A stretch of DNA of 64,000 nucleotides from an uncultured Clostridia bacterium (GTDB lineage: Bacteria; Bacillota; Clostridia; TANB77; CAG-508): positions 186,001-250,000 of the forward strand of contig CAOTKV010000001.1 in assembly GCA_948530865.1 (NCBI GenBank), given 5' to 3'. Positions within the stretch are counted from its first letter, which is position 1; the number at the start of each line of letters is the position of its first letter. Of this stretch, positions 7,604-17,502 are shown piece after piece. Position numbers and translations under genes: made by a program. The notes below the pieces were generated by a model. That model was not told the origin of the DNA, searched no databases, and worked only from the letters and a program-made list of their open reading frames with translations.

Positions 7604-9365
7604 ATGAATAAACTTTTAAAGAAAATCACTAAAAAAGAAATTTTATATATTGTACTTAGTTTAATTTTAATAATAGCTCAGGTTTGGTTAGATTTAAAAA
7701 TGCCTGATTACATGTCAGAAATAACGAAACTAGTTCAAACTGAAGGAAGCCAAATTTCAGATATATTAGTACAAGGGGCATATATGCTAGCATGTAGCAC
7801 TGGAAGCTTAATATCAGCATGTATAGTTGGATTTTTAGCATCATATATTGCAACATCTTTATCAGCTAAATTAAGAGAAGAGCTATTTTCACAAGTTGAA
7901 GAATTTAGTATGGAAGAAATGAATAAATTTTCTGTTAGTAGTTTAATTACAAGAACTACTAATGATGTTTCACAAGTGGAAATGCTAATTGCAATGGGAT
8001 TACAATTAATGGTGAAAGCACCAATTACAGCTATATGGGCAGTATTAAAAATATTAGACAAAAATTTTACATGGAGTGCAATTACAGGTGGAGCAGTTTT
8101 AATATTATTAATAACAATAGGAATATTAATGAAACTTGTATTTCCTAATTTTAAAAAAGTTCAAACAATGCTTGATAATGTAAATAATGTAACAAGAGAA
8201 AATTTAACTGGAATTAGAGTTGTTAGAGCTTTTAATGGAGAAATGTATCAAGAAAATAAATTTGAAGATGTAAACAAAGAATTAACAAGATTGCAAACAT
8301 TTAACCAAAGAACAATGTCTATAATGTCACCAGTAATGTATATGATAATGAATGGATTAACACTTAGCATTTATTTTGCTGGTAGCTTTATGATAAATGA
8401 AGCACAAATTTCAGATAAATTAGGAATATTTAGTGATATGGTTGTATTTTCATCTTATGCAATGCAAGTTATAATGTCATTTTTAATGGTTGCAATGATA
8501 TTTATGATGGTTCCTAGAGCCTCAGTATCAATAAAGAGAATTGCAGAAGTTTTAAATTCAAATATATCAATTAAAGATGGAAAAAGAAAAGAAGGTAAAA
8601 AAGGTGAAGAAGGATCTGTTGAATTTAAAAATGTTTCATTTAAATATCCAGATTCACAAGAATATACTTTAAAAAATATTTCTTTTAAAGCAAATAAAGG
8701 AGAAACTATTGCAATAATAGGTTCAACAGGTAGTGGAAAATCTACATTAATAAACCTAATTCCAAGATTTTTTGATTCTACAGATGGAGAAGTTTTAGTA
8801 GATGGTGTTAATGTAAAAGAATATGTTCAAGAAAACTTACACAATAAAATTGGATATGTACCACAAAAAGCAGTTCTATTTAATGAAACAATAAAAAATA
8901 ATATTGATTATGGAGAAAATGGAAAAAAGAAAAAAACAGAAAAACAAATAAAAGATGCAATAAGAGTAGCACAAGGAACTGAATTTGTTGAAAAAATGGA
9001 AGGAAATTATAATGCACATATTGCACAAGGAGGAACAAATATTTCTGGTGGTCAAAAGCAAAGATTATCAATTGCTCGTGCGATAGCAAGAAATCCTGAG
9101 ATATACATTTTTGATGATTCATTTTCAGCATTAGATTATAAAACTGATTATAAATTAAGAAAAGATTTAAAAGAATATACAAAAAATACAACAAGTATTA
9201 TAGTAGCTCAAAGAATTGGAACTGTAATGCATGCTGATAAAATTTTAGTTTTAGAAGATGGAAAATGTGCTCGGAATAGGAACACATAAAGAATTAATGG
9301 AAAATTGCTCTGTTTATCAAGAAATAGCTTACTCACAGTTAAGTAAGGAAGAGCTAGATGCTTAA
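7604..9365 (+). CDS. ABC exporter subunit (TMD-NBD), interrupted by a +1 shift at CGGA
   Basis: The half-transporter has an N-terminal six-helix membrane domain and a nucleotide-binding domain with Walker A (GSTGSGKST), Q-loop, signature ISGGQKQR and Walker B (IYIFDDS). The zero frame ends soon after codon 557, a CGG at 9272-9274. Skipping the C of CGGA restores the family's normal ending (GIGTHKELMEN, then a short helix) up to TAA at 9363-9365. That gives 586 residues, the usual length. The shift site is the same CGGA seen at four other genes in this window. It forms a heterodimeric pair with the next gene, both under TetR. Confidence 0.88.
9272..9275 (+). other. CGGA +1 shift site in ABC exporter gene
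   Basis: The in-frame reading is GCT CGG AAT and runs into a stop four codons later. Reading GCT (C) GGA ATA GGA gives the conserved Gly-rich exporter tail. One surplus C sits before GGA. Confidence 0.8.
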
Positions 9366-9386
9366 ATGAAAGGATGAAATTAGAAT

Positions 9387-11201
9387 ATGGCAAATAATGA
9401 AAAACATGTACAAAGAAATGTTGGTCCAGGAAGAGTTCATGAAAAACCTAAGAACTTTAGAAAAGCAATGAAAAAGCTACTTGGATATAAAAAATCCTTA
9501 ATACCAGCTTATGTAATAACAATGATTTTAGCAGTAGCAAGTTCAATATGTTCAATAGTAGGACCAAATAAATTATCAGAGTTAACAGATGTTATAACAC
9601 AAGGGTTAATTACAGGAATAGATTTAGAAAAAATAACAAGTATAACAATATTTTTACTAATAATATATATTATTAGTGCAGTTTTTGGATTTTTAACAAG
9701 TTTTATAATGGCAACTGCAGCAAATAATCTTGCAAAAACATTACGTACAAATATTTCTAAAAAAATAAATAAATTACCACTAAGATATTATGATAAACAT
9801 TCATTTGGAGATATTTTATCTAGGGTAACAAATGATGTTGATCAAATTGGTATGTCAATAAGTCAAAGTTTAGATTCTTTTGTATCAAGCTTAGCACTTT
9901 TTATATCAGCTATTGTTATGATGTTTTATACAAATTGGATAATGGCGCTTACTGCAATATTAACTTCTGTTATAGGATTTGTATTTATGTTTGCAATTTT
10001 AGGAAAATCACAAAAATATTTTAATCAAAGACAAGTAGAACTTGGAAATTTGAATGGACATATAGAGGAAATATATTCAGGATATAATGTTGTAAAAGCA
10101 TATAATGGAAAAGAAAAGGCAACAAAAGATTTTAGGAAATATAATGAAGCATTATTTAACTGTAGTAGAAAAAGTCAGTTTTTATCAGGATTAATGCAAC
10201 CAATAATGGGATTTATAGGAAACTTTAGTTATGTTGCAGTTTGTGTAATGGGAGCTATACTTGTAAAACAAAATCTTATTACATTTGGTGTAATTGTAGC
10301 ATTTATGGTGTATATTAGACTTTTTACATCACCACTTCAACAAATGGCGCAAAGATTAACAAACTTGCAAACAGCAGCTGCTAGTAGTGAAAGAGTATTT
10401 GAGTTTTTAGAAGATGAAGAAATGATTGATGAATCTAATAAAACAAAATATTTAAATAAAAATGAAATTAAAGGCAATATAGAATTTAACCATGTTAAAT
10501 TTGGATATGATTCAGATAAGTTTATAATTAAAGATTTTTCATGTATTGCAAAACCAGGAGAGAAGATTGCAATTGTTGGTCCAACTGGCGCAGGAAAAAC
10601 AACTTTAGTAAATTTGCTTATGAAGTTTTATGAAATAAATTCAGGAAATATACTAATTGATGGAATTTCAACTAAAGATTTAAAAAGAGAGAATATTCAT
10701 GAATTATTTACTATGGTACTTCAAGATACGTGGTTATTTAATGGTACTATAAGAGAAAATATAGTTTATAATAAAGAAAATGTAACAGATGAAGAGGTTA
10801 TGAAAGCTTGTAAAACAGTAGGATTAGAACATTTTATTAAAAGTCTTCCTAAAGGTTTAGATACACTTTTAACAGATACTGATAGTATATCAGCAGGTCA
10901 AAAGCAATTACTTACAATAGCTAGAGGAATGATTGAATCAACACCATTTTTAATATTAGATGAAGCAACAAGTAATGTAGATACAAGAACAGAGGAACTA
11001 GTTCAAAAAGCTATGGATAAATTAACAGAAGGTAAAACATCATTTATTATAGCCCATAGATTGTCAACAATAAGAAACGCAGATATGATTTTAGTTGTAA
11101 ATGAAGGAAATATTATAGAACAAGGAAATCATGAAGAATTAATTTCCCAAAATGGATTCTATGCTGATTTATATAATTCTCAATTTAAAAAGGATGCATA
11201 A
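9387..11201 (+). CDS. ABC exporter subunit (TMD-NBD), partner of preceding gene
   Basis: This 604-residue half-transporter has an extended basic N-terminus, six membrane helices, and an NBD with Walker A (GPTGAGKTT), Q-loop (LQDTWLFNGT), signature and Walker B (FLILDEATSNVD). The signature reads SISAGQKQ rather than the canonical LSGGQ, while the partner keeps SGGQ, so the two composite ATP sites are unequal, as in heterodimeric multidrug exporters. It starts 21 bases after the restored end of the first subunit, with AAAGGA upstream. Confidence 0.9.
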   Translation: MANNEKHVQRNVGPGRVHEKPKNFRKAMKKLLGYKKSLIPAYVITMILAVASSICSIVGPNKLSELTDVITQGLITGIDLEKITSITIFLLIIYIISAVFGFLTSFIMATAANNLAKTLRTNISKKINKLPLRYYDKHSFGDILSRVTNDVDQIGMSISQSLDSFVSSLALFISAIVMMFYTNWIMALTAILTSVIGFVFMFAILGKSQKYFNQRQVELGNLNGHIEEIYSGYNVVKAYNGKEKATKDFRKYNEALFNCSRKSQFLSGLMQPIMGFIGNFSYVAVCVMGAILVKQNLITFGVIVAFMVYIRLFTSPLQQMAQRLTNLQTAAASSERVFEFLEDEEMIDESNKTKYLNKNEIKGNIEFNHVKFGYDSDKFIIKDFSCIAKPGEKIAIVGPTGAGKTTLVNLLMKFYEINSGNILIDGISTKDLKRENIHELFTMVLQDTWLFNGTIRENIVYNKENVTDEEVMKACKTVGLEHFIKSLPKGLDTLLTDTDSISAGQKQLLTIARGMIESTPFLILDEATSNVDTRTEELVQKAMDKLTEGKTSFIIAHRLSTIRNADMILVVNEGNIIEQGNHEELISQNGFYADLYNSQFKKDA

Positions 11202-11231
11202 AAGTGGTATATTAAAACATACCACTTTTTA
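11201..11231 (+). terminator. Rho-independent terminator after ABC operon
   Basis: AAAGTGGTAT (11201-11210) pairs with ATACCACTTT (11219-11228), followed by a short T-run. It overlaps the last base of the stop codon. Confidence 0.85.
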
Positions 11232-11271
11232 GCACTCATATATTGACATTGCTAATTGGGAGGTATATAAT
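11229..11271 (+). promoter_or_regulatory. htpG: htpG promoter with CIRCE-like HrcA operator
   Basis: TTAGCACTC (11229-11237), nine bases, then CATTGCTAA (11247-11255) matches the CIRCE element with two mismatches in the right arm. It overlaps TTGACA (11243-11248), which is 17 bases from TATAAT (11266-11271). Control by the HrcA heat-shock repressor is the likely consequence. Confidence 0.7.
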
Positions 11272-11308
11272 CTGATACAGTAGAACATTATTGAAAGGAA
11301 GATTAATT

Positions 11309-13210
11309 ATGGGAACAAAACAATTTAAAGCAGAGTCTAAAAGATTATTAGATTTAATGATTAATTCAATTTATACAAATAAGGAGATTTTTCTTAGAGA
11401 GTTAATATCAAATGCAAGTGATGCGATAGATAAACTATATTATAAATCATTAACAGATAGTAATATAAAGCTTTCAAAAGATGACTTTAAAATTCAAATA
11501 GAAATAGATAAGGAAAATAGAACAATTACAATAAAAGATAATGGAATAGGAATGACAGAAAAAGAATTAGAAACAAATTTAGGAACTATAGCCAAAAGTG
11601 GTTCTCTAGCATTTAAAGAAGAAAATGATAAAAAAGAAGATATAGATATAATTGGTCAATTTGGTGTTGGATTTTATTCAGCATTTATGGTAGCCAAGGA
11701 AGTTCAAGTTTATAGCAAAGCTTATGGAGAAGAAAAAGCATATAGTTGGAAATCTAAAGGTGTAGAAGGCTATGAGATAGAAGAATGTGAAAAAGAAGAT
11801 GTAGGAACTAAAATTGTTTTATATTTAAAAGATGATACTGAAGAGGAAAATTACAGTACATTTTTAGATGATTATACAATAAAAAATATAGTAAAAAAAT
11901 ATTCTGATTATATTAGAGTTCCAATAAAAATGAAAGTAGAACATCAAAGACCAAAAGAATCACAAGCAAATGATTCAGAAGAAAAGAAACCAGAATATGA
12001 AACATATACGGAAAATGAAACTTTAAATAGTATGATTCCTATTTGGAAGAAAAATAAAGCAGATATAAAAAAAGAAGAATACAATTCTTTTTATACTGAT
12101 AAATTTGGAGATTTTGAAGAGCCAGCAAAAATAATACACACATCAATGGAAGGAAATGTAAGTTATAATGCTTTACTATTTATTCCATCAAGAATGCCAT
12201 ATGATTTTTATACAAAAGATTTTGAAAAAGGATTACAACTATATTCTAATGGCGTGTTGATTATGGATAAATGTGCAGATTTATTACCAGACTATTTTTG
12301 CTTTGTAAAAGGATTAGTTGATAGCCAAGATTTATCATTAAATATTTCAAGAGAAATGTTACAACATGATAGACAATTAAAAATTATAGCTAAAAGTATT
12401 GAAAAGAAAATTAAATCAGAATTAGAAAGTATGTTAAAATTAAATAGAGAAGAATATGAAAAATTCTTTAAAAATTTTGGAAATCAATTAAAATTTGGAA
12501 TTTACAACGATTATGGAATCAATAAAGATAATCTTCAAGATTTGATTTTATTTTATTCATCTACTGAGAAGAAACTTGTAACATTATCAGAATATGTTGG
12601 ACGCATGAAAGAAGGACAAGATAAGATTTATTATGCAGCAGGAGAAAGTGTTGATAAAATCGATATGTTACCACAAGTAGAAGGCGTAAAAGATAAAGGA
12701 TATGAAATACTTTATTTAACAGATGATATAGATGAATTTGTAATTCAAGTTATATTTAATTATCAGCAAAAACAATTTGCTAATGTTTGTGCAAATAACT
12801 TAGATTTAGATTCAAAAGAAGAAAAAGAAGAATTACAAAAAGTAAATGAAGAAAACAAAGAAATGTTTACTATAATGAAAGAAGCAATTACAGATGTTCA
12901 AGGCGTTAGATTTACACATAAGTTAAAAAATCATCCAGTTTGTTTAACAAGTGAAGGTGCAATATCAGTTGAAATGGAAAAAACATTAAATGCTATGCCT
13001 AATAATCAAAATGTAAAAGCTCAAACAATTCTTGAAATTAATGAATCTCATCCAATAGCAGAAAAAATAAAGAACTTATATGATAAAGATAAAGAAGAAT
13101 TAAAAAAATACTCTAAAATTCTTTATAATGGAGCAAGATTAATTGAAGGTTTGAATATTGAAAATCCAACAGAATTTAGTAATATGATTTGTGATATAAT
13201 CTCTAAGTAA
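11309..13210 (+). CDS. htpG: Molecular chaperone HtpG (Hsp90)
   Basis: I chose ATG 11309, six bases after GAAAGGA; a TTG at 11291 is less likely. The 633-residue protein has the GHKL ATPase domain with IFLRELISNASDAIDK near residue 25, DNGIGM near 80 and GQFGVGFYSA near 115. The Hsp90 middle domain carries the NISREMLQ motif that positions the catalytic Arg, and the C-terminal dimerisation domain completes it. It is an ATP-driven cytosolic chaperone. The gene stands alone with its own CIRCE-type promoter. Confidence 0.96.
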   Translation: MGTKQFKAESKRLLDLMINSIYTNKEIFLRELISNASDAIDKLYYKSLTDSNIKLSKDDFKIQIEIDKENRTITIKDNGIGMTEKELETNLGTIAKSGSLAFKEENDKKEDIDIIGQFGVGFYSAFMVAKEVQVYSKAYGEEKAYSWKSKGVEGYEIEECEKEDVGTKIVLYLKDDTEEENYSTFLDDYTIKNIVKKYSDYIRVPIKMKVEHQRPKESQANDSEEKKPEYETYTENETLNSMIPIWKKNKADIKKEEYNSFYTDKFGDFEEPAKIIHTSMEGNVSYNALLFIPSRMPYDFYTKDFEKGLQLYSNGVLIMDKCADLLPDYFCFVKGLVDSQDLSLNISREMLQHDRQLKIIAKSIEKKIKSELESMLKLNREEYEKFFKNFGNQLKFGIYNDYGINKDNLQDLILFYSSTEKKLVTLSEYVGRMKEGQDKIYYAAGESVDKIDMLPQVEGVKDKGYEILYLTDDIDEFVIQVIFNYQQKQFANVCANNLDLDSKEEKEELQKVNEENKEMFTIMKEAITDVQGVRFTHKLKNHPVCLTSEGAISVEMEKTLNAMPNNQNVKAQTILEINESHPIAEKIKNLYDKDKEELKKYSKILYNGARLIEGLNIENPTEFSNMICDIISK

Positions 13211-13273
13211 AATTATTTGAACAAGGAACTGTATATGAATAATATATTTGATATTAATAATCTATAAAAATAA

Positions 13274-13295
13274 TACTCACACAAATACCAATTTA
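13274..13295. repeat. 22-bp dispersed repeat, copy 1
   Basis: This 22-base sequence, beginning TACTCACACAAATACC, occurs again as an exact reverse complement at 60123-60144. Both copies lie in non-coding DNA upstream of small genes of unknown function. Confidence 0.7.
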
Positions 13296-13363
13296 TATTA
13301 CTTGAAAAAATCCCAAATTTGTTATAGAATAGTAGCAATTAAAAAAGAGAATTGAGGTTTTTT

Positions 13364-13882
13364 ATGAGCAGTATATCACCTTCAGAAATTTCAAATAACA
13401 TTTTTGAAATAAGCGAAGAAACAATATATAATATTATTGAAAAATTTAATAACAATCAAAGTATTGATAAAACATTAACATATGTATATGTAAAAGCATT
13501 TTATATACATATTATTAGAATATATTTATCAAATAAAAATAATATAGAAAAATTTGAAGATATATTTAATGAATATAGAAATAAAATAAGTACATATTAT
13601 AAAAGTAATAATTCTCAAATAAGTGACGAACTATTAGGAGATATATTAAATGCATTTGATACATCATTTAATATAATAGAATCTTTAGATTATAAAAATC
13701 TAGCAGATAGTTATGAATTAAGACATCATGTAATATCTGCATTTGAGTTATTAAGACATATATTAGAAAAAAAATCACAAACTAATATAAGAACAGATAT
13801 TTTTGAAAATAATATTACAGAAATAAGAAATCAAGCTGAAAAAGTATTAGATTATGTTGAAAAATGTAATATAATAGATTGA
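13364..13882 (+). CDS. Hypothetical helical protein
   Basis: I do not recognise this family. GAGG sits seven bases before ATG 13364, so I prefer it to the TTG at 13352. The 172-residue product is predicted by eye to be almost wholly helical and acidic, with no membrane segment, signal peptide or cysteine cluster apart from one Cys near the end. It stands alone between htpG and a phospholipid synthase gene. Confidence 0.6.
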   Translation: MSSISPSEISNNIFEISEETIYNIIEKFNNNQSIDKTLTYVYVKAFYIHIIRIYLSNKNNIEKFEDIFNEYRNKISTYYKSNNSQISDELLGDILNAFDTSFNIIESLDYKNLADSYELRHHVISAFELLRHILEKKSQTNIRTDIFENNITEIRNQAEKVLDYVEKCNIID

Positions 13883-13940
13883 TTTTATTAATGATAACTT
13901 ATAAAATATATTTGTATAAAAATGATAGAGGTTAGAAAAT

Positions 13941-14534
13941 ATGAAGATTTTTGTTAATTTAATAACAACTATTAGATTTATCTATACAATAATATTACCA
14001 ATCTTACAAATAAGAATATCAAATACAGCATTTATAATAAATTTAGTAATATTGTTTTTAACAGATACAATTGATGGTTTCTTAGCAAGAAAGTTTAATG
14101 TTCAAACTTTTTATGGAAGTTTAATGGATACTATCGCAGATAAAACTTTAAGCATAGTATTACTTATAATTTTAGCAAATCATATAAATTTATTATATGT
14201 AGTATTACTATGTGAAATTTTAATTGCTTTACTAAATTCGGTAGAAATGGCAAGAAGAAAAAGAACAAAATCATTAATTGTAGGAAAAGTGAAAATGTGG
14301 TTTTTAGCAATAACAATAGTTTGTGGATATTTACATTATTTTAATGCTATAACTATTGAAGTTATAAATATTTTATGTATAGTTACAGTAACACTGCAGA
14401 TTGTGACTTTTGTAGCTTATATAAAATATCTTGAATTACAAAAAGAAAATCTTAGAGAAAAGCCAACATTAAAAACACCAAAAGATTTAAAATATATTCT
14501 ATTTGATACAGATTTTTACTTAAATTCAATATAA
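13941..14534 (+). CDS. CDP-alcohol phosphatidyltransferase
   Basis: This 197-residue membrane protein holds the family motif D-x2-D-G-x2-A-R-x8-G-x3-D-x3-D, seen as DTIDGFLARKFN followed by YGSLMDTIADK near residues 42-68. It has about five hydrophobic helices. These enzymes swap CMP in CDP-diacylglycerol for an alcohol such as glycerol 3-phosphate (PgsA), serine or inositol. The alcohol cannot be fixed from the sequence; PgsA is a reasonable guess. Confidence 0.85.
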   Translation: MKIFVNLITTIRFIYTIILPILQIRISNTAFIINLVILFLTDTIDGFLARKFNVQTFYGSLMDTIADKTLSIVLLIILANHINLLYVVLLCEILIALLNSVEMARRKRTKSLIVGKVKMWFLAITIVCGYLHYFNAITIEVINILCIVTVTLQIVTFVAYIKYLELQKENLREKPTLKTPKDLKYILFDTDFYLNSI

Positions 14535-14541
14535 AATATAT

Positions 14542-14566
14542 AATGAGTCATATGTGGCTCATTTTT
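14542..14566 (+). terminator. Short rho-independent terminator
   Basis: AATGAGTC pairs with GGCTCATT (one G-T pair) around a six-base loop, followed by TTTTT. Confidence 0.7.
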
Positions 14567-14579
14567 AATAGGTGGGAAA

Positions 14580-15758
14580 ATGAAAAATAAAAAACTTGTA
14601 ATAATATGTAGTACTATAGTTATAGCTATAGTTATAGCTATATTTATATTTATGACATTTATTTTTAATGGAAATAATTCGGAATATATAAGTTATTTGC
14701 AATTTAGTAAATACATAGAAAATAAAGAAATATCTAAAGTTATAATTGGAGAAAAAGAAGTTACGTTTTATTTGAAAAATAGTGATAAAAGCTATTATAC
14801 TAATAATCCAGAATCTGATAATTTTAAAGAAATGTTACTGTTAAATGATATACAAGTTGAAGAACAAATAAATTATATAATTATATTTGATGTAATGTTT
14901 TATTTAATTTTGTTTGCTGTTTTCGGATTCGCAATTTTTAAATTAATTCAGATGAGAGGTGCTACTTTTAAAATAATAAAACATAATGATACAAAGTTTT
15001 CAGATATAGCTGGTCTTGATGAATTAAAAAGAGATATGTTTCAAACAGTTGATATTTTGAAAAATCCTAAAAAATATGAGGAAAAAGGAATAAGAGCACC
15101 AACTGGAATAATGCTTGAAGGAAATCCAGGAAATGGAAAAACTTTATTTGCAAGAGCATTAGCTGGTGAAGCAAATATTAATTTTATTCCAACAAAAGCT
15201 ACTGATTTTCAAAGTGCAATGATGTCAATTGGTCCAGCTAAGATAAAAACATTATTCAAAAAAGCAAGAAAACATGCACCTTGTATAATTTTTATAGATG
15301 AATTTGATGGTATTGGTGAAAGAAGGAATTATTCTGGTACAGGTATAGATAAGGAAAACAATAGAATTATTACTGCTATGTTAAATGAAATGGATGGTTT
15401 TGAAACAAAACCAGGAGTTTTAGTTATTGGCGCTACTAACAGTTATAATTCTTTAGATCCAGCATTAGTTAGAGCAGGACGATTTGATAAAAAATATGAA
15501 GTTACAAATCCAGATTATAAAACAAGAATTGAATTAATAGAAATATATATACGAAAAAAGCAATTGTCTGAGGATATTTCAAAAGAGAAGTTTGCAGATA
15601 GTTTAAATGGAATGAGTTGTTCTCAAATAGAAACAATTATTAATGAATCAGCTACACTCGCAATAATAAATAATCATGATAAAATATGTGAAGAAGATAT
15701 TATTGAGGCAATTAAAAGAATTTGTAATGTTAGAAATGTAAAAATAAAACTAAAATAA
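14580..15758 (+). CDS. FtsH-like membrane AAA+ ATPase without the protease domain
   Basis: This 392-residue protein has FtsH topology: a membrane helix at 5-28, an extracytoplasmic region of about 85 residues, a second helix near 115-137, then the AAA+ module. Walker A is EGNPGNGKT, Walker B IIFIDEFDG, and the second region of homology includes RAGRFDKKYEV. FtsH continues for about 200 residues with an HExxH zinc protease, but this protein ends after the ATPase lid. It may act as an unfoldase or extractor of membrane proteins, or work with another protease. hflK/hflC-like genes occur at 25967-28000. Confidence 0.85.
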   Translation: MKNKKLVIICSTIVIAIVIAIFIFMTFIFNGNNSEYISYLQFSKYIENKEISKVIIGEKEVTFYLKNSDKSYYTNNPESDNFKEMLLLNDIQVEEQINYIIIFDVMFYLILFAVFGFAIFKLIQMRGATFKIIKHNDTKFSDIAGLDELKRDMFQTVDILKNPKKYEEKGIRAPTGIMLEGNPGNGKTLFARALAGEANINFIPTKATDFQSAMMSIGPAKIKTLFKKARKHAPCIIFIDEFDGIGERRNYSGTGIDKENNRIITAMLNEMDGFETKPGVLVIGATNSYNSLDPALVRAGRFDKKYEVTNPDYKTRIELIEIYIRKKQLSEDISKEKFADSLNGMSCSQIETIINESATLAIINNHDKICEEDIIEAIKRICNVRNVKIKLK

Positions 15759-15776
15759 TTGAATATTTTGGAAAAT

Positions 15777-15813
15777 AAAAGGTAAATTAATATATATGTT
15801 AATTTACCTTTTA
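15777..15813 (+). terminator. Rho-independent terminator
   Basis: AAAAGGTAAATTAA (15777-15790) and its exact complement (15799-15812) form a 14-bp stem ending in TTTT. TTGACA of the next promoter begins at 15814. Confidence 0.8.
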
Positions 15814-15873
15814 TTGACATAGATACCAAAATGTGATAACATGGTTTGGAAAACTAGATAAAAGGAGGTATAG

Positions 15874-16548
15874 ATGCAAAGAACTAAATTAAAAGATAGA
15901 ATTTTGCCAAAGTATACAAGAGGTGAAGAAATTTTTAATATGGTTTCTCATATTGTTGGAGCAGCATTTGGAGTAGTAGCTTTAGTGTTATGTGTTGTAT
16001 TTTCAGCAATTCATCATAATGGATATGGTGTAATAAGTTCATCTATTTATGGAATTACAATAATTCTTTTATATACAATGTCTAGTATATATCATGGTAT
16101 AAATGAAAAAAGATTTTCAAAAAGAGTATTTCAAGTATTAGATCACTGTTCAATATTTTTATTAATAGCAGGTTCTTATACACCATTTTGTTTAGTAATG
16201 TTTAGAGAATATAATCAGATACTTGGATGGACAATTTTGGGAATAATATGGGGAATGGCAATAATTGGAATAATATTAAATTCAATAGATATAAAAAGAT
16301 ATAAAAAATTTTCTATGATATGTTATTTAGGAATGGGTTGGTGTATTATTTTTACAGCTAATTTATTACCTAAATTATTAGGTGTTCCAGGACTTATATT
16401 ATTAGTATCTGGAGGAATTGCATATTCGATAGGTGCAGTTTTGTATGGACTAGGAAAAAAGAAAAAATATATGCATTCAGTATTCCATTTATTTATATTA
16501 TTAGGCAGTGTTCTACAATTTTTGAGTATATTATTATATGTTTTGTAA
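15874..16548 (+). CDS. Hemolysin III/PAQR-family membrane protein
   Basis: This 224-residue protein has seven hydrophobic segments. The family's metal-binding residues are visible: a Ser and His in MSSIYHG near residue 73, an Asp-His in VLDHCS near 92, and a His cluster near the C-terminus (MHSVFHLF). HlyIII proteins are conserved seven-helix membrane hydrolase-like proteins; true haemolysis is doubtful. AAGGAGG is well placed before ATG 15874, and TTGACA at 15814 is a likely -35 box. Confidence 0.88.
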   Translation: MQRTKLKDRILPKYTRGEEIFNMVSHIVGAAFGVVALVLCVVFSAIHHNGYGVISSSIYGITIILLYTMSSIYHGINEKRFSKRVFQVLDHCSIFLLIAGSYTPFCLVMFREYNQILGWTILGIIWGMAIIGIILNSIDIKRYKKFSMICYLGMGWCIIFTANLLPKLLGVPGLILLVSGGIAYSIGAVLYGLGKKKKYMHSVFHLFILLGSVLQFLSILLYVL

Positions 16549-16625
16549 TAAAAAGTAAAACGTTGACAATTTTTGAATTAATGATATAATTACAAATGTG
16601 GTAACACGAAAGGAATAATATATTT

Positions 16626-17444
16626 ATGAATGAACCAAATAATAGAAAAGTATTAATATCAGTAAAAGTATCAACTTTATTATTAATTATCATAGCAATT
16701 ATAGCAGTATTAATAATAGCTAATATTGTAGCAAATAAATTATCAGAAAATAAACAAGAGCAAATTAGTACAGCTCCAATAGAAGAAAATATTCCAGAAG
16801 AAGAAAATCAGCAACCAGTTGATATCACAGAATCCAGAGTAATACAGGCGAGTGTATCTTCAAGATCTTTGGAAATATCAAGAACAGAAGGAGAACAAGA
16901 GGAGCTTCATTCAATTGAAACACCAGTTGAGGAAGAGCCAGAAGAAATTATTGAAGAACAACCTGAAGTTATTACAACTCCAATATCAGAAGTTCAAATT
17001 GCTGTTGATATGGATTTAACAACAAGAACAGGTTTATCAAGAGAAGATTTTATTATATTAATGGCAGGAGTTAAACAAGATACATCAAATTTCTTTGAAG
17101 AAAATGCTGGTTTAATATATGATGTTTGTGAAAAATACCAATTAAATGAAATATTTTTCTGTGGACTTATATCAGCAGAGTCTGGATGGACAATAGCTCA
17201 AAATCATAGAAATACATACAACTATATAAGTTTGATGGGAAATAATGGATTAATAAGATTTGCATCAGTAGAAGATGGAATGGAAAAAGCAGCTCAAAGT
17301 TTACATGATAATTATTTAACACCTGGTGGTCGTTTTTATTATGGTTCAACACTTGCAGGAATGAAAACAAAATTTTGTCCAGCATCAAGTACATGGGTGA
17401 ATTTGGTTTATCAAAGAATGCAACAAATATTAAATAATAGATAA
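16626..17444 (+). CDS. Membrane-anchored glucosaminidase-like cell-wall hydrolase
   Basis: This 272-residue protein has an N-terminal membrane anchor (residues 15-38), an acidic, Pro/Glu-rich linker to about residue 125, and a C-terminal domain of the glucosaminidase/lysozyme-like type. It contains a probable catalytic Glu in GLISAESGW and an NTYNYISL segment with a conserved GG-x-F-YYGS turn. Such enzymes cut peptidoglycan glycan strands outside the membrane. The TTGACA/TATAAT pair near 16563 has a 16-base spacer. Confidence 0.75.
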   Translation: MNEPNNRKVLISVKVSTLLLIIIAIIAVLIIANIVANKLSENKQEQISTAPIEENIPEEENQQPVDITESRVIQASVSSRSLEISRTEGEQEELHSIETPVEEEPEEIIEEQPEVITTPISEVQIAVDMDLTTRTGLSREDFIILMAGVKQDTSNFFEENAGLIYDVCEKYQLNEIFFCGLISAESGWTIAQNHRNTYNYISLMGNNGLIRFASVEDGMEKAAQSLHDNYLTPGGRFYYGSTLAGMKTKFCPASSTWVNLVYQRMQQILNNR

Positions 17445-17451
17445 TTTTAAG

Positions 17452-17481
17452 TAGCGTTTATTTTTGTATAAACGCTATTTT
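17452..17481 (+). terminator. Rho-independent terminator
   Basis: TAGCGTTTA (17452-17460) pairs with TAAACGCTA (17469-17477), followed by TTTT. Confidence 0.8.
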
Positions 17482-17502
17482 ATTTATAGAAAGGATGTCA
17501 TT

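Noticed and set aside
14684..14693. TCGGA at 14687 and similar CGGA strings in other genes as further shift sites
   Set aside because: In these places the frame reads TCG GAA, TTC GGA, GGC GGA, AAC GGA or TAC GGA, so CGG is not an in-frame codon and the protein is continuous.
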